Notes under the pieces: generated by a model | The model's database searches: none | Seen by the model: only the letters and a program-made list of their open reading frames with translations | Told to the model about the DNA's origin: nothing | Made by a program: the position numbers and the translations under genes | Part shown: positions 1-5,040 of the stretch, piece after piece | How positions within the stretch are numbered: position 1 is the first letter of the stretch | How the letters are laid out: every line of letters begins with the position of its first letter | Source of the DNA: Kitasatospora phosalacinea | GTDB lineage: Bacteria; Actinomycetota; Actinomycetes; Streptomycetales; Streptomycetaceae | Reading direction: 5' to 3' | NCBI RefSeq assembly: GCF_000717185.1 | Contig: NZ_JNYE01000169.1 | Location: 1-6,897 of the forward strand | Length of the DNA stretch: 6,897 bases

Positions 1-67
1 CTGCTGGGGGGCAGGTGGCTGGTGGTGGGGCTGGCGTAGCGGTGGGGGCGGGTGATGGGGGAGGGCC
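1..67. other. G-rich spacer downstream of the LysR gene
   Basis: No gene is visible in this short stretch. The plus strand is dominated by G runs; positions 44-65 hold runs of 5, 3, 5 and 3 G separated by loops of 1, 4 and 1 bases, which fits the G-quadruplex pattern. It lies directly after the stop codon of the minus-strand LysR gene, where no stem-loop terminator is seen. The G-rich strand is the template for that gene, so a quadruplex here could slow polymerase; this is inference. Confidence 0.4.
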
Positions 68-970
68 TCAGGTGGTCAGGGCGTCCCAGTGGTGGCGCAG
101 GGCGGTGAGGGTGGCGGTGACGGCGGGGCGGCGGGAGGTCTGGGTGCGCCAGAGGGCGTGGACGCGGCGGACGGGTTCGGGGGTGACGGGGCGGGCGGCG
201 ATGCCGGGCGGGAGGGGGCCGCGGCCCAGGCGGGGGATCAGGCCGAGGCCGAGGCCGGCCGCGATCAGGGCGAGCTGGGTCTGGAACTCGCCGACCCGGT
301 GGGCGACGTCCGGTTCCTCGCCGGTCTCCCGCATGGTGCGCAGCAGCCAGTCGTGGCAGATGTTGCCGGGCGGGACGCTGATCCAGCGCTGACCGCGCAG
401 CGCCGTCACCGGGACGGCGTCCAGCGCGGCCAGCGGGTGCGCGACGGGCAGCAGCAGGTCGACCGGGTCCGTGCCGAGGTCGAGCCGGTCGACCCCGGGC
501 TGCACCGGCAGCGGGACGGTCGCCCAGTCCTGCACGACCGCCAGGTCGACCTCGCCGCGGGCCACCAGCTCGGCCGCCGGGTACGGGTCGCTCTCCAGCA
601 GGCGGACGTCCAACTCGGGGCAGCTGTCGCGCAGTTCGGCCAGGACGGCGGGCAGCAGGCCGCGCGCCGCGGTGGGGAAGGCGGCCACCAGCAGCCGTCC
701 GGCCGCCCGGCCGCGCTGCTCCTCCAGCGTCACCTCGGCCTGCTCGACCAGGGCCAGGACGTGCTGCGCGGTGTCGGCGAGGCGCAGCGCGGCGTCGGTC
801 AACTGGACGCCCCGGCCCTGGCGTTCGAGCAGGACGGTGCGGGTCTCGCGTTCGAGCTTGGCGATCTGCTGGGAGATCGCGGAGGGGGTGAAGCCGAGGG
901 CCGCGGCGGCCCCGCCGACCGAGCCGTGCACGGCGACCGCGTGCAGGGCGCGCAGGCGTCCCAGATCCAT
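68..970 (-). CDS. LysR-family transcriptional regulator
   Basis: About 300 residues, the usual LysR length. Residues 1-60 form the winged helix-turn-helix: start MDLGRLRALHAVA, then GSVGGAAAALGFTPSAISQQ, the classic recognition-helix pattern, then LERETRTVLLERQGRGVQLT. Residues from about 85 to the end form the periplasmic-binding-like effector domain (LLVAAFPTAARGLLPAVLAE, then two alpha/beta lobes). It should be a tetrameric, effector-responsive DNA-binding protein. It diverges from an EamA exporter, a common pairing in which LysR controls the exporter in response to its substrate. The start is uncertain: in-frame ATG codons lie at 970, 973 and 991 and a GTG at 994. None has a Shine-Dalgarno sequence. 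A CACAAT (985-980), 4 of 6 to TATAAT, would make 973 or 970 a leaderless start. The effector cannot be named from sequence. Confidence 0.93.
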   Translation of the reverse strand: MDLGRLRALHAVAVHGSVGGAAAALGFTPSAISQQIAKLERETRTVLLERQGRGVQLTDAALRLADTAQHVLALVEQAEVTLEEQRGRAAGRLLVAAFPTAARGLLPAVLAELRDSCPELDVRLLESDPYPAAELVARGEVDLAVVQDWATVPLPVQPGVDRLDLGTDPVDLLLPVAHPLAALDAVPVTALRGQRWISVPPGNICHDWLLRTMRETGEEPDVAHRVGEFQTQLALIAAGLGLGLIPRLGRGPLPPGIAARPVTPEPVRRVHALWRTQTSRRPAVTATLTALRHHWDALTT

Positions 971-973
971 CAT

Positions 974-1056
974 GGGTCCATTGTGAAGCATCACTGAACG
1001 GTGGGGTTGAGGAACATTCGCTGGTGCTGAACAGTCCGCCGAGGGATTCTCGGAGC
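974..1056. promoter_or_regulatory. divergent LysR/EamA control region
   Basis: This spacer must hold the promoters of both genes. TGAA motifs recur at 984, 995 and 1028, spaced by 11 and 33 bp (whole helical turns), with a further GAAC at 1012. TTC-N9-GAA at 1017-1031 contains an inner T-N11-A dyad as expected of a LysR box. A TTGAGG at 1007-1012 could be a -35 for the exporter, but no convincing -10 follows at 16-18 bp. The assignment of this region as operator DNA rests on gene arrangement; the individual motifs are weak. Confidence 0.4.
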
Positions 1057-2016
1057 ATGACCTCCTCCTCCTCCTCCTCCTCCTCCGCGATGACGCCGCG
1101 TCACATCGCCCTCGCCGTGCTGGTCGCCGCGGTCTGGGGCCTGAACTTCGTGCTGATCGAGGTCGGTCTGCACGACTTCCCGCCGCTGCTGTTCTGCGCG
1201 ATGCGGTTCGCCGTGGTGGCGCTGCCCGCGGTGTTCCTGGTCGGCCCGCCGCGGGTGGCGTGGCGGTGGGTGCTCGGGGTCGGACTGGTGCTGGGGGTGG
1301 TGAAGTTCGGGCTGCTGTTCCTCGGCATGCACGCCGGGATGCCGGCCGGGCTGTCCTCGCTGGTGCTGCAGGGGCAGGCCGGGTTCACCGCGCTGTTCGC
1401 CGCCGGGCTGCTGGGCGAGCGGCCCGGGCGGCTGCGGGTCGTCGGGCTGGCGGTGGCGTTCGCCGGGATCGCGCTGGCCGCCGTCGACCGCGGCGCGGGC
1501 GGGCCGGTCGGCGCGTTCGTGCTGGTGACCGGCTCGGCGGTGGCCTGGGGCCTGGCCAACGTGCTGACCCGCCGGGCCGCCCCGCCGGACGCGCTGCGCT
1601 GGATGGTGTGGGTCTCCGCGGTGCCGCCGCTGCCGCTGCTGGCGCTGTCGCTGCTGGTCGAGGGCCCGGGCGCGGACCGGGCGGCGCTGCGCGCGATCAC
1701 CTGGCCGGGCGTCGGCGCGGTGCTGTACGTCGGCCTGGTGTCCACGCTGTTCGGGTTCGTCGCCTGGAGCCACCTGCTGCGCCGCTACGACGCCTCCGCG
1801 GTCGCCCCGTACTCGCTGCTGGTGCCGGTGTTCGGGATGTCCTCGGCGGGGCTGCTGCTCGGCGAGCGGTTCAGCCCGGCGGCGGGGGCCGCGGCGCTGC
1901 TGGTGATTGCCGGGATCGGGCTGGGCGCGGTGCCGGCTACGGGGTGGGACCGGCTTCGTACGCTTCCTCGGCGTGCCGCAGCGCGCGCAGCAGGGCGTCC
2001 TGTTCGGCAGGGCTGA
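1057..2016 (+). CDS. eamA: EamA/DMT-family exporter, resembling O-acetylserine/cysteine exporter EamA
   Basis: A 319-residue inner-membrane protein with about ten hydrophobic segments in two EamA repeats (roughly residues 14-140 and 150-295). The first segment WGLNFVLIEVGLHDFPPLL, and GMPAGLSSLVLQGQAGFTAL, match the pattern I remember for E. coli EamA (YdeD), which exports O-acetylserine and cysteine; APYSLLVPVFGMSSAGLLLG near the end also fits. The family is therefore clear, the substrate only likely. ATG 1057 is chosen because GAGGGA (1041-1046) lies upstream; GTG 1024 and ATG 1090 are alternatives, the latter with no ribosome-binding site. Residues 3-10 are eight serines from a (TCC)8 tract. 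After the last membrane segment comes an arginine-rich tail of about 25 residues encoded opposite the end of the MarR gene. It is divergent from, and probably controlled by, the LysR regulator. Confidence 0.9.
   Translation: MTSSSSSSSSAMTPRHIALAVLVAAVWGLNFVLIEVGLHDFPPLLFCAMRFAVVALPAVFLVGPPRVAWRWVLGVGLVLGVVKFGLLFLGMHAGMPAGLSSLVLQGQAGFTALFAAGLLGERPGRLRVVGLAVAFAGIALAAVDRGAGGPVGAFVLVTGSAVAWGLANVLTRRAAPPDALRWMVWVSAVPPLPLLALSLLVEGPGADRAALRAITWPGVGAVLYVGLVSTLFGFVAWSHLLRRYDASAVAPYSLLVPVFGMSSAGLLLGERFSPAAGAAALLVIAGIGLGAVPATGWDRLRTLPRRAAARAAGRPVRQG
1061..1086 (+). repeat. (CCT/TCC) trinucleotide microsatellite
   Basis: Eight CCT units plus CC, perfect over 26 bp, begin four bases after the exporter's start ATG and encode eight serines. 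The mRNA ACCUCCU here is identical to the anti-Shine-Dalgarno core of 16S rRNA, so it can pair with the gene's own GAGG/GGAG upstream of the start. The other strand is (GGA)8, a G-quadruplex-forming repeat type. Unit-number changes would keep the reading frame. Confidence 0.9.
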
Positions 2017-2407
2017 CCGGGCCGAAGTACTCCTGGGCGACCTCGTGCCGGACCCGGGAGATCCGCTCCAGCGCGCCGTGCCCGTCCTCGGTGAGCACCA
2101 GTCGCACCGCCCGGCGGTCGGCCGGGTCGGGGGTGCGGGCGACCAGGCCGGCCTCCTCCAGGGCGTCGACCACGGTGGTGGCGGAGCGCGGGGCGATGTG
2201 CAGCCGCTCGGCGAGCTCGCTCAGCCGCATGGTCTCGGCGCTCTCGCAGCCGGGCGCGTGGGCGAGGGTGCGCAGGGCCCGGCCCTGGGCGGGGGTGAGG
2301 CCGTACGGCTCCAGCCGCTGCATGGTCCGTCGGCGGATCCGCTTCATCGCCCGGGTGAGCGCGTCGGCGAGTTCCGCTGCGGTGTCGGCGGGGCCGGGGG
2401 TGGTCAT
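1937..2407 (-). CDS. MarR-family transcriptional regulator
   Basis: A 156-residue protein, typical MarR length. Order: an N-terminal dimerisation helix (AAELADALTRAMKRIRRRTM), then LTPAQGRALRTLAH, the helix-turn-helix (LSELAERLHIAPRSATTVVD followed by ALEEAGLVART), the wing with the family signature DRRAVRLVLTEDG, and C-terminal dimerisation helices ending EEAYEAG. It should bind palindromic DNA as a dimer and release it on ligand or oxidant binding; one Cys (in HAPGCESAE) precedes the DNA-binding helices. ATG 2407 is preferred over GTG 2413 because a TAACCT -10 box lies 7 bases before it, suggesting leaderless transcription. It diverges from the DUF2218 gene and overlaps the exporter gene by 80 bp at their 3' ends. 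Likely targets are its own promoter and the DUF2218 promoter, through the palindrome at 2470-2490. Confidence 0.92.
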   Translation of the reverse strand: MTTPGPADTAAELADALTRAMKRIRRRTMQRLEPYGLTPAQGRALRTLAHAPGCESAETMRLSELAERLHIAPRSATTVVDALEEAGLVARTPDPADRRAVRLVLTEDGHGALERISRVRHEVAQEYFGPVSPAEQDALLRALRHAEEAYEAGPTP

Positions 2408-2413
2408 GGGCAC

Positions 2414-2419
2414 AGGTTA
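2414..2419 (-). promoter_or_regulatory. putative -10 box of a leaderless marR transcript
   Basis: On the minus strand TAACCT fits the actinobacterial TANNNT -10 pattern. Transcription would begin at or next to the A of ATG 2407, and no Shine-Dalgarno sequence precedes that ATG, which fits a leaderless mRNA. No clear -35 element is seen. Confidence 0.45.
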
Positions 2420-2469
2420 GCGGGCGGCCCGGGGCCGGTACGGAGGGTGACCGGTCTCGCCCGGATAAC

Positions 2470-2490
2470 TTGTTGAGCTTGGCTCAGCAA
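2470..2490. promoter_or_regulatory. 21-bp imperfect palindrome, candidate MarR operator
   Basis: TTGTTGAGC and GCTCAGCAA are inverted 9-bp arms around TTG, with one mismatch (T2473 against G2487). The size and symmetry suit a MarR dimer site. It covers the -35 element of the DUF2218 promoter and lies about 60 bp upstream of the marR start, so one bound dimer could control both divergent genes. That the adjacent MarR protein binds it is inference. Confidence 0.55.
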
Positions 2491-2501
2491 TCGAGTAGCT
2501 T
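2473..2501 (+). promoter_or_regulatory. promoter of the DUF2218 gene
   Basis: TTGAGC (2473-2478), a 17-bp spacer and TAGCTT (2496-2501, fits TANNNT) form a sigma-HrdB/sigma-70-type promoter. Transcription would start near 2508, giving a leader of about 40 nt that contains the ribosome-binding site GAGGAG at 2535-2540. The -35 lies inside the palindrome and the -10 touches the iron box. Confidence 0.6.
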
Positions 2502-2518
2502 AGGTGAGCCTAACCGCC
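2500..2518. promoter_or_regulatory. iron box (DmdR1/IdeR/DtxR-type operator)
   Basis: The core TTAGGTGAGCCTAA is a dyad. Read on the minus strand the 19 bp match the Streptomyces iron-box sequence I remember from the desferrioxamine desA promoter (TTAGGTTAGGCTCACCTAA) at 16 of 19 positions, all contiguous. It overlaps the -10 and expected start site, the place where an Fe(II)-loaded DmdR1/IdeR repressor blocks transcription. This predicts that the DUF2218 gene is switched on by iron shortage. Confidence 0.75.
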
Positions 2519-2546
2519 TCTGCGCCTTCGAACCGAGGAGTCCCCC

Positions 2547-2879
2547 GTGGCCCGCTCCACCGCCCGCGTCAGCACCGACCGCCCCGCCCGCTACGCCAAG
2601 CAGCTCGCCGCCCACATGGGCCGCAAGGTCCCCGCCGAGTGGTCGGAGGAGACCGGCCGCGGCTCGCTCGTCTTCGGCGCCGGCCGGGCCGAGCTCACCG
2701 CCGGGGACGGCGCGCTGCTGCTGTCCGTCGAGGGTGCCGAGGAGGCCCTCGCCCAGCTGGAGGACGTGGTCGGCCGCCACCTGGTCCGCTTCGGCACCCG
2801 CGACGAACTGGTCGTCGCCTGGCAGCGCGAGGGCGGGGAGGCCGGCACCGTCCAGCGCCTCACCGGCGAGGAGGGCTGA
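2547..2879 (+). CDS. DUF2218 domain-containing protein
   Basis: A 110-residue soluble protein with no signal peptide or membrane segment. I recognise DUF2218 from the opening RVSTDRPARYAKQLAAHMGR, the middle LVFGAGRAELTAGDGALLLS and the closing half (LEDVVGRHLVRFGTRDELVV followed by AWQ), and the length fits a single complete domain. The GTG start has GAGGAG 6 bases upstream. The biochemical role of DUF2218 is not known to me. The iron box in its promoter indicates a role in iron starvation; in actinobacteria the domain often lies near siderophore-interacting proteins (from memory), but no siderophore gene is visible here. The divergent MarR regulator probably also controls it. It runs tail-to-tail into the GH18 gene with only 41 bp between. 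Confidence 0.88.
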   Translation: MARSTARVSTDRPARYAKQLAAHMGRKVPAEWSEETGRGSLVFGAGRAELTAGDGALLLSVEGAEEALAQLEDVVGRHLVRFGTRDELVVAWQREGGEAGTVQRLTGEEG

Positions 2880-2899
2880 CCCCGCCCCGCCCCCGCCCC
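2880..2899 (-). other. four-tract G-quadruplex motif between convergent genes
   Basis: On the minus strand there are G runs of 4, 5, 4 and 4 separated by single C bases, a textbook highly stable quadruplex pattern. It begins directly after the DUF2218 stop codon and fills half of the 41-bp gap to the GH18 stop. No stem-loop terminator is present in the gap. In GH18 mRNA the motif would form at the 3' end as RNA. Confidence 0.6.
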
Positions 2900-2920
2900 G
2901 GCCCTCGCGTCCGCGTCCGC

Positions 2921-4024
2921 TCAGCTCTGGCGCAGCGGGGGCATCGGCACCGGCACCGCGAAGGCCGTGGCCCCCGCGCCGACCCCGCCCTCGCAGCTGT
3001 TCGGCGGCGCGGTGGTCACGCCCCGGGTGGACGGCTTCTCGGCCGCCCAGAACATGAAGCCCAGCATCCCGGCCGTCGTCCCCGCCCCGTTCGGTGCGGC
3101 ACTCTGCACCCAGCTGCCGGTGGCCTTCTGCACCGAGTTCGCGAAGTCGTTGCACTCGGGCCGGACCTTCGAGCCCTCCGCGACGTACAGGCTGCCGGTG
3201 AACTTCGCCGGGGCCAGCGGCGGGATCGCCGGGTTGTAGGTCGGCTTGCCGTCCAGGTGCTCCTGCCAGTTGGCGGTCGCCGAGGAGGCGGTCGGCTGCC
3301 TGCTCGGCACCATCGCGTTGGCGTAGTCCAGCACCGGGTTCGCCGTGGTCAGCCAGTTCGCGGTGGCGTACTGGTCGATGCCGATCAGCCAGCGGTCCCC
3401 GGCCGCCACGTCGATGGTCAGCCGGGCGGTCGGGTCGGCGCCCGAGGCGTCGTAGGGGTGGGCGGCCCGGTAGGCGTCCACGAACGCCTGCAGGCCGGTC
3501 AGGTTCGGGTTGTTGCTGTTCTCGTAGTCGATCTCGATGCCCACGCCGAGCTTGCTCGCCAGCGCCGCCGCCTTCTGGCCGAGCAGCGTGCCGTTCTGGG
3601 CCAGCGCGGTGTCCCAGTCGCCGGTGTACGTGATGCCGCCGATGGAGAGCATCACCCGGATGCCGTGCGCCGTGAAGTAGTCCACCACCCGCTGGTCCAT
3701 GCCGACCGGCACCCCGGCGGCGTTCCCGGCGTCGGTGGTGCCGTTCAGCAGCCGCAGCGGGTTGACGAAGCTCAGGACCACCACGTTCACCGAGGGCCGG
3801 CCGTCGCCGCGGTCGATCAGCCAGTGGTTGGCGGCGTCGAACTCGGCGAGGTCGCGCACCTTCGCCCAGGTGCAGGCGTCGTCGCTGCAGTGCCAGGCCC
3901 CGTACACCTGCATCGGTGAGGCCGTCGCCGCTGTCGCCGGTGGGACCGGCAGCGCCGTCACCGCCAGGGCCAGCAGTGAGGCCGCTACCGAAAAACGCGT
4001 CATGGGCATGACTGGGGAACGCAC
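2921..4024 (-). CDS. secreted GH18 chitinase-like protein with altered active-site motif
   Basis: 367 residues. A Sec signal peptide (RFSVAASLLALAVTAL after a charged start, then PVPPATA, cut near residue 32-35) sends it out of the cell. The mature part is one GH18-type TIM barrel with no separate chitin-binding module. Visible landmarks are VMLSIGG (124-130, the SxGG strand), VGIEIDYE (161-168, strand 4) and LGFMFWAAEK (321-330, final strand with the conserved Trp). Canonical GH18 has DxxDxDxE; here D166 and the acid E168 remain, but the first Asp is Val161 and the second is Glu164, so activity may be altered. Cys46/Cys51 and Cys291/Cys344 could form disulfides. GTG 4024 has GGGAGG five bases upstream. 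Its promoter carries a chitinase-type operator, supporting a role in chitin or another GlcNAc polymer. Endo-beta-N-acetylglucosaminidase is another possibility. Confidence 0.85.
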   Translation of the reverse strand: MRSPVMPMTRFSVAASLLALAVTALPVPPATAATASPMQVYGAWHCSDDACTWAKVRDLAEFDAANHWLIDRGDGRPSVNVVVLSFVNPLRLLNGTTDAGNAAGVPVGMDQRVVDYFTAHGIRVMLSIGGITYTGDWDTALAQNGTLLGQKAAALASKLGVGIEIDYENSNNPNLTGLQAFVDAYRAAHPYDASGADPTARLTIDVAAGDRWLIGIDQYATANWLTTANPVLDYANAMVPSRQPTASSATANWQEHLDGKPTYNPAIPPLAPAKFTGSLYVAEGSKVRPECNDFANSVQKATGSWVQSAAPNGAGTTAGMLGFMFWAAEKPSTRGVTTAPPNSCEGGVGAGATAFAVPVPMPPLRQS

Positions 4025-4063
4025 ATTCGCCTCCCGGCGATCGCGTGCTGATGGGTGGGGAAC

Positions 4064-4103
4064 AGGGTGCGCGCGAGCCGGTTGGGCGTCAATGGTCTGG
4101 ACC
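4064..4103 (-). promoter_or_regulatory. GH18 promoter with DasR/chitinase-type operator
   Basis: On the minus strand the perfect dyad GGTCCAGACC (4103-4094) sits one base before TTGACG (4092-4087, -35); CACCCT (4069-4064) follows after 17 bp as a weak -10. From memory, Streptomyces chitinase promoters carry TGGTCCAGACCT repeats overlapping the -35, and the GlcNAc-responsive repressor DasR binds sites centred on TGGTCTAGACCA. The element here matches the former at 10 of 12. Only one copy is seen, about 70 bp before the start codon. This predicts induction by chito-oligosaccharides. Confidence 0.65.
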
Positions 4104-4112
4104 GAACTGGCC

Positions 4113-4133
4113 GCTGACGGCCGGTCGGTCAGC
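4113..4133. other. 6-bp inverted repeat between PAP2 and GH18
   Basis: GCTGAC and GTCAGC form a perfect 6-bp stem around a 9-base GC-rich loop, in the 210-bp spacer between the PAP2 stop and the GH18 start, just upstream of the GH18 operator. It could be a weak U-less terminator for PAP2. No T run follows on either strand. Confidence 0.3.
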
Positions 4134-4134
4134 A

Positions 4135-4249
4135 GGTCACGGGCGGTCGGGTCCCGGGGCGCGGACGGTTCGGCCCCGGCCGCGGCCGCGGACGGCTGCG
4201 GTCACGGACGGCTGCGGTCACGGACGGCCGTGGGTCACGGGCGGTCGGG
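4135..4249. repeat. short direct repeats around the PAP2 stop codon
   Basis: GGTCACGGGCGGTCGGG occurs exactly at 4135-4151 and 4233-4249. Between the copies, GGACGGCTGCGGTCAC is tandemly repeated at 4190-4205 and 4206-4221, with a degenerate third unit at 4222-4238. The second 17-bp copy contains the PAP2 stop codon and encodes its last residues PDRP; the first copy would encode the same ending. This suggests slippage or local duplication of the gene's 3' end. Confidence 0.85.
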
Positions 4250-4861
4250 CAGCAGGCGCGGCAGCAGCCGGTGCAGGCCGAGCAGCAGCAGGCCAGCCAG
4301 GCACCAGCTCGCCACCACGTCCAGCAGCCAGTGGAAGTCGCTCCACACCAGGCCCGCCCCCACCCCCAGGCACACCGCCACCGCCACCGCGCCCAGCCGC
4401 CGTCCGACCGCGGCCGGCAGCACCCGGGCCAGCAGCAGCGCCGCCGTCCCGTACGCGATCGCGGAGGTCGCGGTGTGGCCCGACGGGTACCAGCCCCACT
4501 GGTCCGCGGCCAGCGGCACCCCGTACGGGCCCGGGCGGGCGAACCAGCTCTTCGCGGGCACCACCAGCAGCGGGACCAGCACCGCGGCCGCCACCGCCAC
4601 CGGCACCGGCACCCACCAGCGCGGCCGCCCGCCGCGCCGGGCCAGCCAGGTCGCCAGGCCCGCGCACCCCAGCAGCACCGGGACCGCGACCAGGGCGCCG
4701 CCCAGGTCCGACAGCGCCACGCCCAGGTGGTTCAGCAGCGTCGAGCCGATCGCCCGGCGCAGGCGCCGCACCCCGTCGCGCACCGCCGTGTCCACCCCCA
4801 GCAGCGGCCCGTCCACCGCGACCTGCCAGGAGACCACGAGCAGCACCAGCGCGAGTGTCAT
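4235..4861 (-). CDS. PAP2-family membrane phosphatase
   Basis: A 208-residue membrane protein with about six hydrophobic segments. PAP2 motifs (numbered from ATG 4861): K104 in KSWFARPGP, YPSGHTATSA at 125-134 with catalytic H129, and H177/D181 in WSDFHWLLD. The family removes phosphate from lipid phosphates such as phosphatidate or undecaprenyl pyrophosphate at the membrane surface; the substrate cannot be chosen here. Compared with the classic KX6RP and SRX5HX3D motifs, the motif-1 Arg is Gly111 and the motif-3 Arg is Leu171, though RPGP-type variants are known to me in actinobacteria. The frame is open far upstream (to 5161), but 17 of 59 codons between 5038 and 4861 end in A or T against about one in the next 50, and an intrinsic terminator sits there. 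I therefore start at ATG 4861, although no Shine-Dalgarno sequence precedes it. The true start could still lie at 5038 or 5011. Confidence 0.82.
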   Translation of the reverse strand: MTLALVLLVVSWQVAVDGPLLGVDTAVRDGVRRLRRAIGSTLLNHLGVALSDLGGALVAVPVLLGCAGLATWLARRGGRPRWWVPVPVAVAAAVLVPLLVVPAKSWFARPGPYGVPLAADQWGWYPSGHTATSAIAYGTAALLLARVLPAAVGRRLGAVAVAVCLGVGAGLVWSDFHWLLDVVASWCLAGLLLLGLHRLLPRLLPDRP

Positions 4862-4870
4862 GGGCAGGAC

Positions 4871-4918
4871 AGCAAAAATCGGCCGCCCCGGAGCAGGGGG
4901 GAGAGCTCCGGGGCGGCC
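4871..4918 (-). terminator. intrinsic terminator with T-tract upstream of PAP2
   Basis: Arms 4881-4894 and 4905-4918 are a perfect 14-bp inverted repeat (GGCCGCCCCGGAGC) around a 10-base loop. On the minus strand the stem is followed by GATTTTTGC, giving a T run at 4878-4874. The plus strand has no T run, so the terminator works on minus-strand transcripts. It ends 12 bases before the PAP2 ATG, so it either closes a small upstream transcript or attenuates PAP2. Confidence 0.8.
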
Positions 4919-5040
4919 AAGGCGATCGCCGCGCCGTGCGGCCCGGGGGGTGTGGGCGGGACGGCCGGTCGATCGGTCAAGTGCGTCCGCCTCGGCGGCG
5001 GACGGAGTCATGGGCAGTGGGTGCTGTTCGCTGTCCATCT
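4872..5040 (-). ncRNA. candidate structured small RNA between gabT and PAP2
   Basis: The stretch between the gabT terminator and the terminator at 4871-4918 looks non-coding (poor GC3 in the open frame). A TACTGT -10-like box (5052-5047) would start an RNA near 5040 that ends at the T-tract, about 170 nt. Besides the terminator it holds an 8-bp perfect hairpin (4984-4991/4997-5004), a 5-bp hairpin (4928-4932/4938-4942) and the palindrome GGCGATCGCC (4921-4930). No clear -35 is seen. From memory, unverified, a S. coelicolor sRNA is named scr5676 after its gabT gene, SCO5676; this may be its counterpart. Confidence 0.42.

Noticed and set aside
89..997. Long plus-strand open frames opposite the LysR gene (89-997, 471-986)
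   Set aside because: Low-complexity Gly/Arg/Gln-rich translations typical of GC-rich antisense frames; the minus-strand LysR protein explains the region.
991..1773. Minus-strand open frames opposite the exporter (991-1773, 1101-1745)
   Set aside because: Arg/Gln/Pro-rich shadow translations without family features; the exporter has clear membrane repeats and G/C-ending codons.
2504..3919. Plus-strand open frame of 471 codons across DUF2218 and GH18
   Set aside because: It runs out of frame through one well-supported gene and antisense to another; its composition is Arg/Gly/His-rich nonsense.
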